Part shown: one piece after another, positions 27,997-39,064 of the stretch | Numbering within the stretch: position 1 is the first letter of the stretch | Layout: each line of letters opens with the position of its first letter | Assembly (NCBI GenBank): GCA_025353195.1 | Contig: JANXRC010000002.1 | Location: 1-50,977 of the forward strand | Direction of reading: 5' to 3' | DNA length: 50,977 nucleotides | Source: Rhodocyclaceae bacterium | Lineage (GTDB): Bacteria > Pseudomonadota > Gammaproteobacteria > Burkholderiales > Rhodocyclaceae | Program-made: the position numbers and the translations under genes | The notes under the pieces: model-generated | What the model was told of the DNA's origin: nothing | Databases searched by the model: none | What the model saw: the letters and a program-made list of their open reading frames with translations, nothing else

Positions 27997-28467
27997 CTAC
28001 AGCTCCGACTTGAGTTGCGTCAGTAGCGCGGCGTGGGCCTGGGCGTTGATCTCCTTGCGCAGGATCCGCTCGGCGCCGGCCACGGCGAGGGCGGCCACGT
28101 GCTCGCGCAAGGCCTCCTTGGCGCGCTGCGAAGCAACACCCGCCTCGGCCTCGGCAGCCTCACGGGCGGCATTGACGATGCGCGCACCTTCTGCGCGTGC
28201 GTCTTCGATCAACTGGGCCACCTGCCGCTCGGCCCCACTGCGGAACTCGGCTGCCGACTCGCGCGCCTTGCGCAATTCGTCGGAGGCTTTCTTCTCTGCG
28301 TGAGACAGGTCGGTCCTGGCCTTGTCTGCGGCCGCAAGCCCGTCAGCTATTTTGCTCGCGCGCTCATCAAGTGCCTTCATGATGGGCGGCCACACGAATT
28401 TCATCGTGAACCACGCCAAAATGAGGAACACAACCAGCTGGGCAAACAGCGTTGCGTTCAGATTCAC
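27997..28467 (-). CDS. atpF: F1Fo ATP synthase subunit b
   Basis: A 156-residue peripheral stalk subunit, the same length as E. coli b. A single N-terminal membrane helix ([31 protein letters not shown]) is followed by a long charged coiled coil ([36 protein letters not shown]) that dimerises and reaches delta. It sits between atpE and atpH. Confidence 0.97.
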   Translation of the reverse strand: MNLNATLFAQLVVFLILAWFTMKFVWPPIMKALDERASKIADGLAAADKARTDLSHAEKKASDELRKARESAAEFRSGAERQVAQLIEDARAEGARIVNAAREAAEAEAGVASQRAKEALREHVAALAVAGAERILRKEINAQAHAALLTQLKSEL

Positions 28468-28499
28468 GGTAATCGCTCCTTAAGCGTTAGGGAAGACGA

Positions 28500-29994
<1,495 letters not shown>

Positions 29995-30018
29995 CTATAA
30001 GACCGGGCCGCGTCCAAA

Positions 30019-30055
30019 AACCCGCGAATATAGGCCATTGATCGCGGGTTGTCAA
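30019..30055 (-). promoter_or_regulatory. atp operon promoter with overlapping inverted repeat
   Basis: On the minus strand TTGACA (30050-30055), a 17-bp spacer and TATATT (30027-30032) form a near-consensus sigma-70 promoter driving atpI onward. The arms AACCCGCGA (30019-30027) and TCGCGGGTT (30042-30050) are perfect 9-bp complements that reach from the -10 into the -35, an operator-like arrangement. The remaining gap to parB shows no gene. Confidence 0.8.
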
Positions 30056-30166
30056 ATATTCTATGCTGCGGCGCGCCATTGCCATTTGAACCCTCAAACA
30101 CGCCGACGATTGGGCTTCAAAAAGATTGCTCGGGTGACACATTTCTGACCAGAACAATTGATGCGG

Positions 30167-31015
30167 CTAGCCGAATCTAGCCAGCAGACCGTCCAATTGA
30201 TCGAGGCTGCCAAAGCGTATTGAAAGACTGCCTCCACCTTTCCGATTGGCGCTGATCTTGACCGTAGCGCCGAGGCGATCAGAGAGCTCTTCTTCCAGGC
30301 GCAGGAGGTCGCGATCCGGTTTCTTGTCGCCGCTCTTTCTTGTCGGTGGATTCAGTTGGCGCGCCACCAGGCGCTCGGTCTCTCGCACTGAAAAGCCCTT
30401 GTCCGCCACCAACGCAGCAATTCGGCCCTGCTCACTCTTGGACAGCGGCAATAGCGCCCTGGCATGGCCCATCTCGATGTCGCCGGCCATCAACATGTCT
30501 TGCGCCGGTTTCGCCAGTTGCAGCAGGCGCAGCAGGTTGGTAGCGGCCGAGCGCGAGCGGCCGACGGCATCCGCCGCTTGTTGGTGGGTCATCTTGAATT
30601 CGTCGATCAAGCGCTGAATGCCTGCCGCCTCTTCCAAAGGATTCAAATCTTCGCGCTGGATATTCTCGATCAGCGACATCGCTAGCGCGGCATCATCAGG
30701 GATGTCGCGAATCAGCACCGGCACTTCAGTCAGTCCGGCAATCTGCGCTGCGCGCCAGCGCCGCTCACCGGCGATGATTTCGTAATGTCCGCTACGCACC
30801 GGTCGCACGGAAATCGGTTGAATCAAGCCCTGGGCCTTGATTGAAGCCGCCAGATCCTCAAGCGAACCGGGATCCATGCGGGTGCGCGGCTGATACTTTC
30901 CCGGTTGCAGTGCGCCGACCGCGAGCATGTCCTGACGCTGGGCCTCGGGACTGTTGTTGGCGGCCAGAAGGGCATCAAGCCCGCGGCCAAGGCCCTTTTG
31001 TTTGGGTGGATTCAC
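30167..31015 (-). CDS. parB: chromosome partitioning protein ParB
   Basis: A 282-residue CTP-dependent centromere-binding protein. The start MNPPKQKGLGRGLDALLA is the ParA-stimulating N-terminal peptide. AGERRWRAAQIAGLTEVPV is the arginine-rich CTP-binding box; the helix-turn-helix (TQ-type, MTHQQAADAVGRSRSAATNLLRLL) reads parS; a C-terminal dimerisation segment ends the protein. It overlaps parA by ATGA. Two parS-like sites lie near 34.5 kb. ParB loads at parS, spreads and drives origin segregation with ParA. Confidence 0.97.
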   Translation of the reverse strand: MNPPKQKGLGRGLDALLAANNSPEAQRQDMLAVGALQPGKYQPRTRMDPGSLEDLAASIKAQGLIQPISVRPVRSGHYEIIAGERRWRAAQIAGLTEVPVLIRDIPDDAALAMSLIENIQREDLNPLEEAAGIQRLIDEFKMTHQQAADAVGRSRSAATNLLRLLQLAKPAQDMLMAGDIEMGHARALLPLSKSEQGRIAALVADKGFSVRETERLVARQLNPPTRKSGDKKPDRDLLRLEEELSDRLGATVKISANRKGGGSLSIRFGSLDQLDGLLARFG

Positions 31016-31791
31016 GACTTGTCCTTCCAGGAATTGACACGATCAATCATTTCAACGGCGAAGGCCATGTACGCCTGCGCGCCTTTGGCCGCCTTGTCGA
31101 ACAGAACTCCGGGCACCCCGTAACTGGGTGCTTCGGCGAGACGCACGTTGCGCGGCACCAGGGTCTTGAACACCTTGTCGCCAAAATGCTGTTCCAGCTG
31201 CGCCGAAACCTGCGTGGAAAGGGTATTCCGCGGGTCGTACATGACCCGCAGCAAGCCTATGATCTTGAGCTCGCGATTCAGATTGGCATGCACTTTCTTG
31301 ATGGTGTTCACCAGGTCTGAAAGGCCTTCCAGGGCGTAGTACTCGCACTGCATCGGAATGATGACGCCATGCGCGGCGCATAAGCCGTTCAAAGTCAGCA
31401 TCGAGAGCGAGGGAGGGCAATCGATCAAGACGAAATCATAATCCGCCTCGTGCGCAGCCAACGCCGCCTTCAGGCGCATCTCGCGCAGTTCGAGATCCAC
31501 CAACTCGACTTCGGCTCCGGCCAGATCACGGTTTGCCGGCAAGACGTCGAACTTTCCCGAAGGCGACGTCACTCGCGAATCCGCAAGGCTCGCCAATTGA
31601 AGCAGTACCTGATACACCGACGACTTGAGGCTGCGCTTGTCGACCCCGCAGCCCATGGTGGCATTGCCCTGAGGATCGAGGTCTACCAGCAGTGTGCGCT
31701 GGCCGCTGGCGGTAAGTGCGGCGGCCAGATTCACGGCCGTAGTGGTTTTACCGACCCCGCCCTTTTGATTGGCTATTGCAAATATATGCAT
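31012..31791 (-). CDS. parA: chromosome partitioning ATPase ParA (Soj type)
   Basis: A 259-residue deviant-Walker ATPase without an N-terminal HTH, typical of chromosomal Soj. The P loop is IANQKGGVGKTTTAVNLAA, and the switch regions read LLVDLDPQGNATMGCG and DFVLIDCPPSLSMLTLNGL. ATP-bound dimers bind DNA nonspecifically, and ParB triggers hydrolysis to move origins. The gene follows rsmG by 2 bp within mnmG-rsmG-parA-parB. Confidence 0.98.
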   Translation of the reverse strand: MHIFAIANQKGGVGKTTTAVNLAAALTASGQRTLLVDLDPQGNATMGCGVDKRSLKSSVYQVLLQLASLADSRVTSPSGKFDVLPANRDLAGAEVELVDLELREMRLKAALAAHEADYDFVLIDCPPSLSMLTLNGLCAAHGVIIPMQCEYYALEGLSDLVNTIKKVHANLNRELKIIGLLRVMYDPRNTLSTQVSAQLEQHFGDKVFKTLVPRNVRLAEAPSYGVPGVLFDKAAKGAQAYMAFAVEMIDRVNSWKDKS

Positions 31792-31793
31792 CG

Positions 31794-32429
31794 TCAGACT
31801 CTTTCAAGAACAATCAGATGGCGCTGCGCATCCAGTCCCGGAACGCTCAGCCTGGCACAATCAAGCACCGCCCAGCCACGCGGCAGGCGGTTCATTTCGC
31901 CTTCCGGCACGAGACCCTTCATGGCGTAAAGCCGGCCATTCTGCGCCAGCAAATGTCCTGCAAGATCCACGAAATCCGCCAGTTCAGCGAAGGCTCGCGA
32001 AATGACGGCATCGAACAACCCATCCGGCATCTCTTCGACGCGCCGGCTGACAACGTCAATATTGGACAGCGCAAGCTCTATCTTTGCCTGCCGCTGAAAC
32101 GCGGACTTCTTTGCGACCGCCTCGATCAGCGTCATGTCGAGATCCGGTCGCACGATAGCCAACGGGATTCCGGGCAGCCCGGCGCCGCTGCCGACATCCG
32201 CCCAGCGCCGTCCCGCTAGCGCCGACTCTTGCACCACCGACAGCACGGACAGGGAGTCAAGCAGGTGCTGGGTGACCATTTCGCTTTCATCGCGGATCGC
32301 CGTCAGATTATAGGTGCGGTTCCATTTGCTCAAGAGCACCACGTAGCCAAGCAGCTTCGACTGCATTGCCGCAGGCAGATCGAGTCCAAGGGCTGCGAGG
32401 CCCACGTGTAACTGTTGCGCCAGAGTCAT
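31794..32429 (-). CDS. rsmG: 16S rRNA (guanine527-N7)-methyltransferase RsmG
   Basis: A 211-residue SAM methyltransferase (formerly GidB). The signatures [21 protein letters not shown] and [37 protein letters not shown] are diagnostic. It methylates G527 in the 530 loop of 16S rRNA; loss of function in E. coli gives low-level streptomycin resistance. The ATG overlaps the mnmG stop by ATGA. Confidence 0.97.
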   Translation of the reverse strand: MTLAQQLHVGLAALGLDLPAAMQSKLLGYVVLLSKWNRTYNLTAIRDESEMVTQHLLDSLSVLSVVQESALAGRRWADVGSGAGLPGIPLAIVRPDLDMTLIEAVAKKSAFQRQAKIELALSNIDVVSRRVEEMPDGLFDAVISRAFAELADFVDLAGHLLAQNGRLYAMKGLVPEGEMNRLPRGWAVLDCARLSVPGLDAQRHLIVLERV

Positions 32430-34306
32430 GCCGCCTTGCGCCGTTTCAGATGTACCAGCAGCAGCGAAATCGCCGCGGGGGTTACGCCCTGCAGACGCGA
32501 CGCCTGGCCCAAGGTCTGCGGCCGCGCGTGGGTCAGCTTCTGCCGCACCTCGAAGGACAAACCGTGCACCTGCGCATAGTCTACGTCGTCAGGCAACGGC
32601 AGGGATTCATGGGCAAGACTCTTCTCGACTTCTTCCTGTTGCCGTTCGATATAGCCTTGATATTTGGCCTGGATCTCCACCTGTTCGATAACCTCCGGCG
32701 TAGCAACGACCCCCTCACCCGCCCCAGGCAGGGTCAACAGGCTGGCGTAGCTGACTTCAGGCCTCCGCAACAGGTCAAACAGGCGATATTCGCGTTCCAT
32801 GGGTTGGCCCAGCACACGCACCGCATCGGCGTCCGGCAGTTGGCGCGGATTGACCCAGGTGCCTTTCAGGCGCTCCAGTTCGACCGCCACGGCGTCACGC
32901 TTGCGGTTGAACGCGTCCCAGCGCATATCATCCACCAAGCCCAACCCACGGCCAATCTCGGTCAGGCGGGCGTCAGCGTTGTCCTCACGCAAGGACAGGC
33001 GGTATTCGGCGCGACTGGTAAACATCCGGTAGGGCTCGGACACCCCGCGCGTAATCAAGTCATCCACCAGCACGCCGAGGTAGGCCTGATCGCGCCGCGG
33101 CGACCACGCCGACAGCTGCCTGGCTTGGCGCGCCGCATTGATTCCGGCCAGCAGGCCTTGCGCCGCAGCCTCTTCGTAGCCGGTCGTACCGTTGATCTGG
33201 CCGGCGAAGAACAGCCCCCCGATCGATTTGGTTTCCAGACTGTCCTTGAGGTTGCGCGGATCGAAATAGTCGTATTCGATGGCGTAACCGGGGCGGGTGA
33301 TGTGTGCGCCTTCGAGGCCGCGGATGGAGCGCACCAAGGCCAACTGGATGTCGTATGGCAGGCTGGTGGAGATGCCCTGCGGATACACTTCATGGGTATC
33401 GAGGCCCTCCGGCTCGAGGAATATCTGATGGCTGTCCTTGCCGGCAAAACGATGAATCTTGTCTTCGATCGACGGACAGTAGCGCGGTCCGACCCCTTCG
33501 ATGACGCCGGTAAACATCGGCGATCGATCCAGCCCGGAACGGATGATGTCGTGGGTGCCGCTGTTGGTGTGAGTGATCCAGCAGGAAACCTGACGCGGAT
33601 GCTGGTGGCGTCTACCCATGAACGAGAAGACCGGTACCGGATCGTCTCCGGGCTGCTCGTGCAGCACCGAATAATCGATGCTGCGCCCGTCGAGGCGAGG
33701 TGGCGTCCCGGTCTTGAGCCGACCTACCGGAAGATGCATCTCCTTCAGGCGCTCGGCCAGGGAGATCGCCGGAGGATCACCAAACCGTCCGGCGCGATAG
33801 TTCGCCAGACCGACATGAACCAGGCCATTGAGAAAGGTACCGGCAGTGAGCACCACCGCCGGGGCTTCGAAGCGAATCCCCAACTGCGTCACGACGCCGC
33901 GGACACGGTCACCCTGAAGGATCAGATCATCCGCCGCCTGCTGGAACAGTGTCAGATTTGGGTGGTTTTCGAGACGCCCGCGGATGGCCTGCCGATAGAG
34001 TTGGCGATCAGTCTGGGCCCGGGTGGCACGCACTGCGGGTCCCTTGGAGGCATTCAGCATGCGGAACTGGATGCCTGCCTCGTCTGCAGCAGCCGCCATT
34101 GCGCCACCCAGAGCATCGACTTCCTTGACCAGATGCCCCTTGCCGATCCCACCAATCGACGGATTGCAGGACATGGCACCCAGGGTTTCGATGTTGTGCG
34201 TCAACAGCAGCGTCCGCGCACCGGAACGTGCCGCGGCCAGCGCCGCCTCGGTGCCCGCATGGCCACCACCGATCACAATCACATCGAACGAAGCAGGAAA
34301 TTGCAC
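32426..34306 (-). CDS. mnmG: tRNA uridine-5-carboxymethylaminomethyl modification enzyme MnmG
   Basis: A 626-residue FAD enzyme (GidA). The N-terminal dinucleotide fold is [23 protein letters not shown], followed by [36 protein letters not shown] and [17 protein letters not shown]. The C terminus ([41 protein letters not shown]) is the MnmE/tRNA-binding part. With MnmE it installs cmnm5 on wobble U34. I place the start at GTG 34306 because [15 protein letters not shown] aligns with the E. coli start MFYPDPFDVIIIGGG; the track start is a TTG 15 codons earlier inside a leader hairpin. It is first in mnmG-rsmG-parA-parB. Confidence 0.96.
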   Translation of the reverse strand: MQFPASFDVIVIGGGHAGTEAALAAARSGARTLLLTHNIETLGAMSCNPSIGGIGKGHLVKEVDALGGAMAAAADEAGIQFRMLNASKGPAVRATRAQTDRQLYRQAIRGRLENHPNLTLFQQAADDLILQGDRVRGVVTQLGIRFEAPAVVLTAGTFLNGLVHVGLANYRAGRFGDPPAISLAERLKEMHLPVGRLKTGTPPRLDGRSIDYSVLHEQPGDDPVPVFSFMGRRHQHPRQVSCWITHTNSGTHDIIRSGLDRSPMFTGVIEGVGPRYCPSIEDKIHRFAGKDSHQIFLEPEGLDTHEVYPQGISTSLPYDIQLALVRSIRGLEGAHITRPGYAIEYDYFDPRNLKDSLETKSIGGLFFAGQINGTTGYEEAAAQGLLAGINAARQARQLSAWSPRRDQAYLGVLVDDLITRGVSEPYRMFTSRAEYRLSLREDNADARLTEIGRGLGLVDDMRWDAFNRKRDAVAVELERLKGTWVNPRQLPDADAVRVLGQPMEREYRLFDLLRRPEVSYASLLTLPGAGEGVVATPEVIEQVEIQAKYQGYIERQQEEVEKSLAHESLPLPDDVDYAQVHGLSFEVRQKLTHARPQTLGQASRLQGVTPAAISLLLVHLKRRKAA

Positions 34307-34321
34307 GTCGCCAGACCCAAA

Positions 34322-34343
34322 AGAGGCGCAATCATACGCCTCT
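34322..34343 (-). promoter_or_regulatory. leader hairpin just upstream of the mnmG start
   Basis: On the minus strand AGAGGCG-TATGATTG-CGCCTCT is followed by a short T run (CTTTTGGG), ending about 15 nt before the proposed GTG. It looks like a weak terminator or a translation-modulating hairpin. Confidence 0.45.
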
Positions 34344-34422
34344 CGTTTCAAAAACGTAGCCTCAGTGCGGGCGGCGTCCGGCTTTATTTCGCCGCAGGAA
34401 GCAGGGACGACACCCCTTATGA

Positions 34423-34448
34423 CTGGCGACGCAAAGCGTAGCCGCCAG
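34423..34448. other. hairpin in the mnmG upstream region
   Basis: CTGGCG (34423-34428) pairs with CGCCAG (34443-34448), and an inner CGC/GCG pair continues the stem. It lies between parS site 1 and mnmG and is probably in the mnmG leader. No function is evident. Confidence 0.35.
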
Positions 34449-34471
34449 AACCGACCTTAAATCAGTCCCTT

Positions 34472-34487
34472 TGTTTCACGTGAAACC
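34472..34487. promoter_or_regulatory. parS site 1
   Basis: TGTTTCACGTGAAACC matches 15 of 16 bases of the conserved ParB-binding sequence TGTTTCACGTGAAACA. Confidence 0.92.
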
Positions 34488-34497
34488 AGATCCATTT

Positions 34498-34513
34498 GGA
34501 TTCACGTGAAACA
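34498..34513. promoter_or_regulatory. parS site 2
   Basis: GGATTCACGTGAAACA matches 14 of 16 bases of the parS consensus, keeping the central TTCACGTGAA core intact. It is 10 bp from site 1 and 5 bp past the livF stop. Confidence 0.85.
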
Positions 34514-34518
34514 ACGCC

Positions 34519-35259
34519 CTAACGCTTGCCGCCCAAGCCGAGATAGGACTCGACTACTTTCGGATCATCGATCAGTTGGTCGCTGGCCCCCTCCAGCGCT
34601 ATCTCACCCGTCTCCAGGACATAGGCGTAGTCGGCTACCTGCAAGGCGGCGCGTGCGTTCTGCTCCACCAGCAGAATCGACACGCCGCTCTTTTTCAAAT
34701 CAGCAATGACCCGAAAGATCTCGCGCACGATCAACGGCGCCAGGCCGAGACTGGGTTCATCCAGCAGCAGCACCTTGGGTTTGGCCATCAGCGCGCGCGC
34801 CAGGGCCAGCATTTGGCGCTCGCCGCCCGATAGCGTACCCGCGTGTTGCTCACGTCGCTCCTTGAGGCGCGGAAATATCTGGAACACCTCTTCCATGATC
34901 TGTTCATGATCGCGATGGCCGGCAAGATGGCGCATGAAAGCTCCCAAAAGCAGGTTATCGCCGACACTCATTTCCCCAAACAGCGCGCGTGACTCGGGCA
35001 CAAGATTGATGCCCAGCGAAACCATCTGCTCCACTTCGGCATCCCCGAGCTTCTGCCCCAGGAAGCGAATCGCGCCGCTCGTGTGTGGCAGCAAACCCAT
35101 AATTGAACACAACATGGTTGTCTTACCCGCGCCGTTGGGGCCAATCACCGTCACGATCTGGCCCTCACCCACCTTAATGCTGGCGTGATGCAGCGCTTCA
35201 ACCTTCCCGTAGGAAACGCAAAGATCTTCCACCTCGAGGATGGTCTTGATTTCCGCCAT
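34519..35259 (-). CDS. livF: branched-chain amino acid ABC transporter ATP-binding protein LivF
   Basis: A 246-residue ABC ATPase. Walker A is GPNGAGKTTM, the signature LSGGERQMLALARALM, and Walker B KVLLLDEPSLGLAPL, all typical of LivF. It powers uptake of Leu/Ile/Val or related substrates such as amides or urea. The ATG overlaps the upstream stop as TGATG, so it is coupled to the fused livMG gene. No periplasmic binding protein gene (livK) is in the cluster. The two parS-like sites lie just beyond its stop. Confidence 0.95.
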   Translation of the reverse strand: MAEIKTILEVEDLCVSYGKVEALHHASIKVGEGQIVTVIGPNGAGKTTMLCSIMGLLPHTSGAIRFLGQKLGDAEVEQMVSLGINLVPESRALFGEMSVGDNLLLGAFMRHLAGHRDHEQIMEEVFQIFPRLKERREQHAGTLSGGERQMLALARALMAKPKVLLLDEPSLGLAPLIVREIFRVIADLKKSGVSILLVEQNARAALQVADYAYVLETGEIALEGASDQLIDDPKVVESYLGLGGKR

Positions 35260-37046
35260 CAATCGACACCCCCGAGATAGGCCTCGAGTACAGCGGGATC
35301 GCGCTGCACTTCATCGGGCAGACCTTCGGCAATCTTCTCGCCAAACTCCATGACCACCACTCGATCCGCCAAACCCATCACAAAATCCATGTCGTGCTCC
35401 ACCAACAGGATGCCCATGCCCTCGCCACGCAGTTTGCGCAACAGCTTGGCCAATGACTGCTTTTCCATGTAGCGCAAGCCCGCCGCCGGCTCATCGAGTA
35501 GCAGCAAACAGGGATCGGCACACAAGGCTCGGGCGATCTCCATGGTTCGCTGCTGGCCCAAAGCCAGACTGCCGGCCAGACCGAACATGGAGTCCTTCAA
35601 ACCCACCCGCTCCACTTGGCGCGCCGCCTCGGCCAGCAAGCGTGCCTCCTCGCCGCGCTCCAGGTGCAGCATCGCCGACAGCACACCCTTGCTCCCGCGC
35701 AAGTGCCCGCCGATGGCCACGTTCTCCAGCACAGTCATCGTCGGCAGCAAACGCACATGCTGAAAGGTGCGACTCATCCCCCTCCTGGCGATTTGACGGG
35801 AGTTCAGATTGGTCACCGCTTCGCCGCGAAACAGCACCTCACCCTCACTCGCTGAATCGACACCCGACACACAGTTGAACATGGTCGACTTGCCGGCGCC
35901 GTTGGGGCCGATCAGTGCCATGACCTCACCCGCCTTGACGGTGAGACTCATGTTGTTGTTGGCCACCAGGCCACCGAACCGCTTGAAGACATTTCGCGCT
36001 TCAAGCAGCACCTGACCGGATTCTGGAGTCGGTTTCTTCGGTAGCGCCTCCCCCTGCGGCACTTCGCGCTTCGCCTCACGCTGCGGCACGAAGCGGGTCA
36101 AGATCGGCCAGAGACCATCACGCGCGCGCTGCAAGACGAAGATCATCATGACGCCGAAGACGATCACCTCGAAATTTCCCGAAGCGCCCAGCAGCTTCGG
36201 CAACCAGTCCTGCAACCACTGCTTGAGCACCGTAATCACGCCTGCGCCGATCAGCGCGCCCCAAACATGGGCGGCCCCGCCCACCACCGCCATGAACAGA
36301 TACTCGATACCGATGTGCAAACCAAACGGCGTCGGATTGACGAAGCGCTGCAAATGAGCGTACAACCAGCCTGAAACACAGGCAAACAAGGCGGCAACAA
36401 GAAAAATCATCACCTTGGAGCGCGCCGTATCCACGCCCATCGCTTCGGCCATCACGACTCCGCCCTTCAGCGCGCGGATCGCCCGACCCTCGCGGGAATC
36501 CAGCAAATTCTGGGTGAGCCAGACCGCCCCCAACACCGCTAACCAAACCACGTAATAGAATTTACGGCCATCTTTCAGCTCGATGCCGAATAAAGATAGT
36601 GCCGGAATGCCGGACATGCCGGTGTGACCGCCGAGAAACTCCAGATTGCCAAACAGGAAGTAAAGGCTGATACCCCAGGCAATCGTTCCCAACGGCAAAT
36701 AGTGTCCGGAAAGCCGCAACGTCAGCAGACCCAGCAGATAGGCCACCAACGCGGTAACCAGCAGGCCGACCAGCAGCCCGATCCAGGGCGAGCCTCCGAG
36801 TATCGAGGCCCAGCCCGGTAGACCTTCGGCGGTCGATAGATAGGCCGTCGTATAAGCACCGAGCCCGACGAAGGCCGCCTGCCCGAAGGAGGTGAGCCCG
36901 CCCACCCCAGTGAGCAGCACCAGACCCAGGGCGACGATGGCATACAGGCCTATGTAATTGAGCAGGGTAACCTGGAACTCGGATGCCACCAGCGGCAAGA
37001 TCAACAACAGGCCAAGGAATCCGGACAGTACCAGGCGAGGCGGCAT
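35259..37046 (-). CDS. fused branched-chain amino acid ABC permease/ATPase (LivM-LivG)
   Basis: A 595-residue fusion. Residues 1 to about 315 are a LivM-type permease with eight or more hydrophobic segments ([36 protein letters not shown], and the EAA-like [19 protein letters not shown]). After the linker [20 protein letters not shown] comes a LivG ATPase with Walker [12 protein letters not shown], the [21 protein letters not shown] region, signature [15 protein letters not shown], Walker [12 protein letters not shown], and the LivG-specific tail [12 protein letters not shown] lies upstream of the ATG, which overlaps the livH stop as TGATG. A one-chain fusion fixes a 1:1 permease to ATPase ratio. 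Confidence 0.93.
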   Translation of the reverse strand: MPPRLVLSGFLGLLLILPLVASEFQVTLLNYIGLYAIVALGLVLLTGVGGLTSFGQAAFVGLGAYTTAYLSTAEGLPGWASILGGSPWIGLLVGLLVTALVAYLLGLLTLRLSGHYLPLGTIAWGISLYFLFGNLEFLGGHTGMSGIPALSLFGIELKDGRKFYYVVWLAVLGAVWLTQNLLDSREGRAIRALKGGVVMAEAMGVDTARSKVMIFLVAALFACVSGWLYAHLQRFVNPTPFGLHIGIEYLFMAVVGGAAHVWGALIGAGVITVLKQWLQDWLPKLLGASGNFEVIVFGVMMIFVLQRARDGLWPILTRFVPQREAKREVPQGEALPKKPTPESGQVLLEARNVFKRFGGLVANNNMSLTVKAGEVMALIGPNGAGKSTMFNCVSGVDSASEGEVLFRGEAVTNLNSRQIARRGMSRTFQHVRLLPTMTVLENVAIGGHLRGSKGVLSAMLHLERGEEARLLAEAARQVERVGLKDSMFGLAGSLALGQQRTMEIARALCADPCLLLLDEPAAGLRYMEKQSLAKLLRKLRGEGMGILLVEHDMDFVMGLADRVVVMEFGEKIAEGLPDEVQRDPAVLEAYLGGVD

Positions 37047-38083
37047 CACTCATCCTCCTCGACATGACGGGTGGTCAGCGAGCGCCACACCAATACCGGG
37101 ATGATCAGGGTGAACACGATCACCTCCTTGAAGGCCGAAGCCCAGAAGGACGAGAAAGACTCGAGCAAGCCGACCAGGATCGCTCCCGCCGCCGCAATCG
37201 GGTAGCTCGCGAGGCCACCAACAATCGCACCAACAAAGCCCTTGAGGCCTATGAGAAAACCCGTGTCGTAATAAACCGTTGTGATCGGTGCGATCAGAAT
37301 CCCCGAGAAAGCACCAATCAGGGCCGCCAGCAGAAAGGAAAGCCTTCCCGCCATCACCGTCGAGATGCCCATCAGGCGAGCACCCGTGCGATTCATCGCG
37401 GTAGCGCGCAAGGCCTTGCCGTAGATCGTGCGCTCAAAGAACGCAAACAGCACCACGATCAAGAGCAAACTGGCACCTACCACCCACAGCGTTTGACCAC
37501 TTACGGTCACCAGACCAAGATTGAAGCTGGCATCCGAAAAAGCCGGCGTGCGTGAGCCTTCGGCACCGAAAAACAGCAGCCCCAGCCCCACCAATGCCAG
37601 ATGCACGGCCACCGCAACAATCAGCAACACCAGTACGCTGGCCTCTGCCAACGGCTGGAAGGCCAGCCGATATATCATCGGTCCGAGCGGCACCACCAAT
37701 GCCAGTGCAAGAACAATTTGAGCCAGTAGCGGGAAATCGCCGGGCTTCAGGAGGAATACGACCGCCGCCGCCGCGGCTGGATAGACCAGATTCCAGCCGA
37801 CGATGCGCAGAATTCTCCTCGGCATACCGGAACGCAAGGCCTGCGTAACATCGACCAGAGCGACCACGACTCCGGCGCCTATCAGCAACCAAAGTGTGCC
37901 CGGCGTCTTGCCCGCCTGAAAACTGGCCAGTGTCAAGGCGCCAAATGCGACAAACTCACCCTGTGGTATAAAAATTACGCGGGTGACAGCGAACACGAGT
38001 ACCAGTGCCAATGACAGTAGCGCATAGATTGCGCCGTTGGTCATGCCGTCCTGCCCCAGCAGGAGCGCAATTTGCAGATCCAT
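37046..38083 (-). CDS. livH: branched-chain amino acid ABC transporter permease LivH
   Basis: A 345-residue permease with about nine hydrophobic segments, starting [44 protein letters not shown], the LivH signature. The coupling-loop motif [19 protein letters not shown] is visible. It is longer than E. coli LivH (308 residues), with an extra hydrophobic stretch around [27 protein letters not shown]. It pairs with the LivM half of the fusion. It is first in livH-livMG-livF. Confidence 0.93.
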   Translation of the reverse strand: MDLQIALLLGQDGMTNGAIYALLSLALVLVFAVTRVIFIPQGEFVAFGALTLASFQAGKTPGTLWLLIGAGVVVALVDVTQALRSGMPRRILRIVGWNLVYPAAAAAVVFLLKPGDFPLLAQIVLALALVVPLGPMIYRLAFQPLAEASVLVLLIVAVAVHLALVGLGLLFFGAEGSRTPAFSDASFNLGLVTVSGQTLWVVGASLLLIVVLFAFFERTIYGKALRATAMNRTGARLMGISTVMAGRLSFLLAALIGAFSGILIAPITTVYYDTGFLIGLKGFVGAIVGGLASYPIAAAGAILVGLLESFSSFWASAFKEVIVFTLIIPVLVWRSLTTRHVEEDE

Positions 38084-38141
38084 TGATCCGTTCTCTATCG
38101 AAATGGTGCCGCCGCCCGGACATCTCTCAACTTTTTCCCAA

Positions 38142-38154
38142 GTATACAGTATAC
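38142..38154. promoter_or_regulatory. operator-like GTATAC-A-GTATAC upstream of livH
   Basis: Two copies of the self-complementary hexamer GTATAC are separated by one base, about 60 bp upstream of the livH start. Such near-palindromic GTATAC sites resemble GntR-type operators. On the minus strand they also create TATACT, a possible -10. Confidence 0.45.
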
Positions 38155-38210
38155 GAGATGGCCATCATGGCTGACCAAACAAAGCAGGAAATTGGATTTC
38201 TCATGCCTTG

Positions 38211-38237
38211 AAAAACCCGACGCAAGATTCCGGGCTT
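38211..38237 (-). terminator. intrinsic terminator downstream of the TauE/SafE gene
   Basis: On the minus strand AGCCCG pairs with CGGGTT around an 11-nt loop and is followed by TTTTT. It ends the transcript that includes mnmE and the TauE/SafE permease, before the liv promoter. Confidence 0.6.
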
Positions 38238-38289
38238 TGCAACTTTTGGCACTGCCATCCAACAGTGAACTCGCCGGCGCCTACTGCGG

Positions 38290-39054
38290 TCAGGCAAACG
38301 TCTCATAGCCCAGGCGGGCAATCAGCACGGATGCCACGGCGATAAAGACCCATCGCACAAAGCCGCTGCCGTGGCGCAACGCCAGACGCGCACCAAGCAG
38401 CGCTCCGGCAATGTTGAATGTCGCCATGGCCAAGCCCGTGATCCAAAGTACATGGCCGCTGGGTATGAAGTAGGCGAGCGCAGCCGCGTTGGTCGCAAAA
38501 TTCACCACCTTGGCGGCACTTGACGCATGCAGGAAATCAAGACGGAACAAGTACACGAAAGCGAAGATCATAAAGCTGCCCGCGCCGGGTCCGAAAAAGC
38601 CATCGTAGAAACCCAAACCAGCACCCACCAAAAGCGCCCATCGCCTCTCCAGACCGGGCTCCAGCCTGGCGCCCGACACCACACCGAAGTCAGGCTTGAC
38701 CGCCGTATATATGATGACCAAGACCAACAGGCCGAGCACCAGGGGGCGCACGACCGCCTTGGGCAACCATGCCATCACCATGGCCCCGGCAAAGGAAAAC
38801 AGGAAAGCCGCCGCCGCCGCTGGCAAGGCGATGCCCCATGGCAGGGAAACACGCCGGGCATATCGAAGCGCCGCATTCCCCGTGCCAAAGATACTGGCCA
38901 CCTTGTTGGTGCCAAACACGGTAGCCGGTGATTCTGCTGGCAGCGCCATCAACAAGGTCGGCACCTGAATCAATCCACCGCCGCCGGCCACCGCATCCAC
39001 GAAACCGGCAAACAAGGCGGCCACCAACAGCAGGATCAGGTCCAATTCGGCCAT
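38290..39054 (-). CDS. TauE/SafE family (DUF81) membrane permease
   Basis: A 254-residue inner-membrane protein with about eight hydrophobic segments. It opens with LILLLVAALFAGFVDAVAGGGGLIQVPTLL, the conserved glycine-rich first repeat; the second repeat is GLGFYDGFFGPGAGSFMIFAFVYLFRLDFLHASSAAKVVNFATN. Members move sulfonates, sulfite or other organic anions; the substrate is unknown here. It lies 10 bp downstream of mnmE on the same strand and may be read with it. Confidence 0.92.
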   Translation of the reverse strand: MAELDLILLLVAALFAGFVDAVAGGGGLIQVPTLLMALPAESPATVFGTNKVASIFGTGNAALRYARRVSLPWGIALPAAAAAFLFSFAGAMVMAWLPKAVVRPLVLGLLVLVIIYTAVKPDFGVVSGARLEPGLERRWALLVGAGLGFYDGFFGPGAGSFMIFAFVYLFRLDFLHASSAAKVVNFATNAAALAYFIPSGHVLWITGLAMATFNIAGALLGARLALRHGSGFVRWVFIAVASVLIARLGYETFA

Positions 39055-39064
39055 TTGGTCCCGT

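Noticed and set aside
32366-34441. 691-residue plus-strand ORF opposite mnmG
   Set aside because: It mirrors the coding frame of mnmG, has no recognisable motif, and is a typical antisense open frame in GC-rich coding DNA.
35259-37046. LivM-LivG as a sequencing or frameshift artefact
   Set aside because: The frame is continuous with a plausible charged linker and clean overlaps at both ends, and such fusions occur in Betaproteobacteria.
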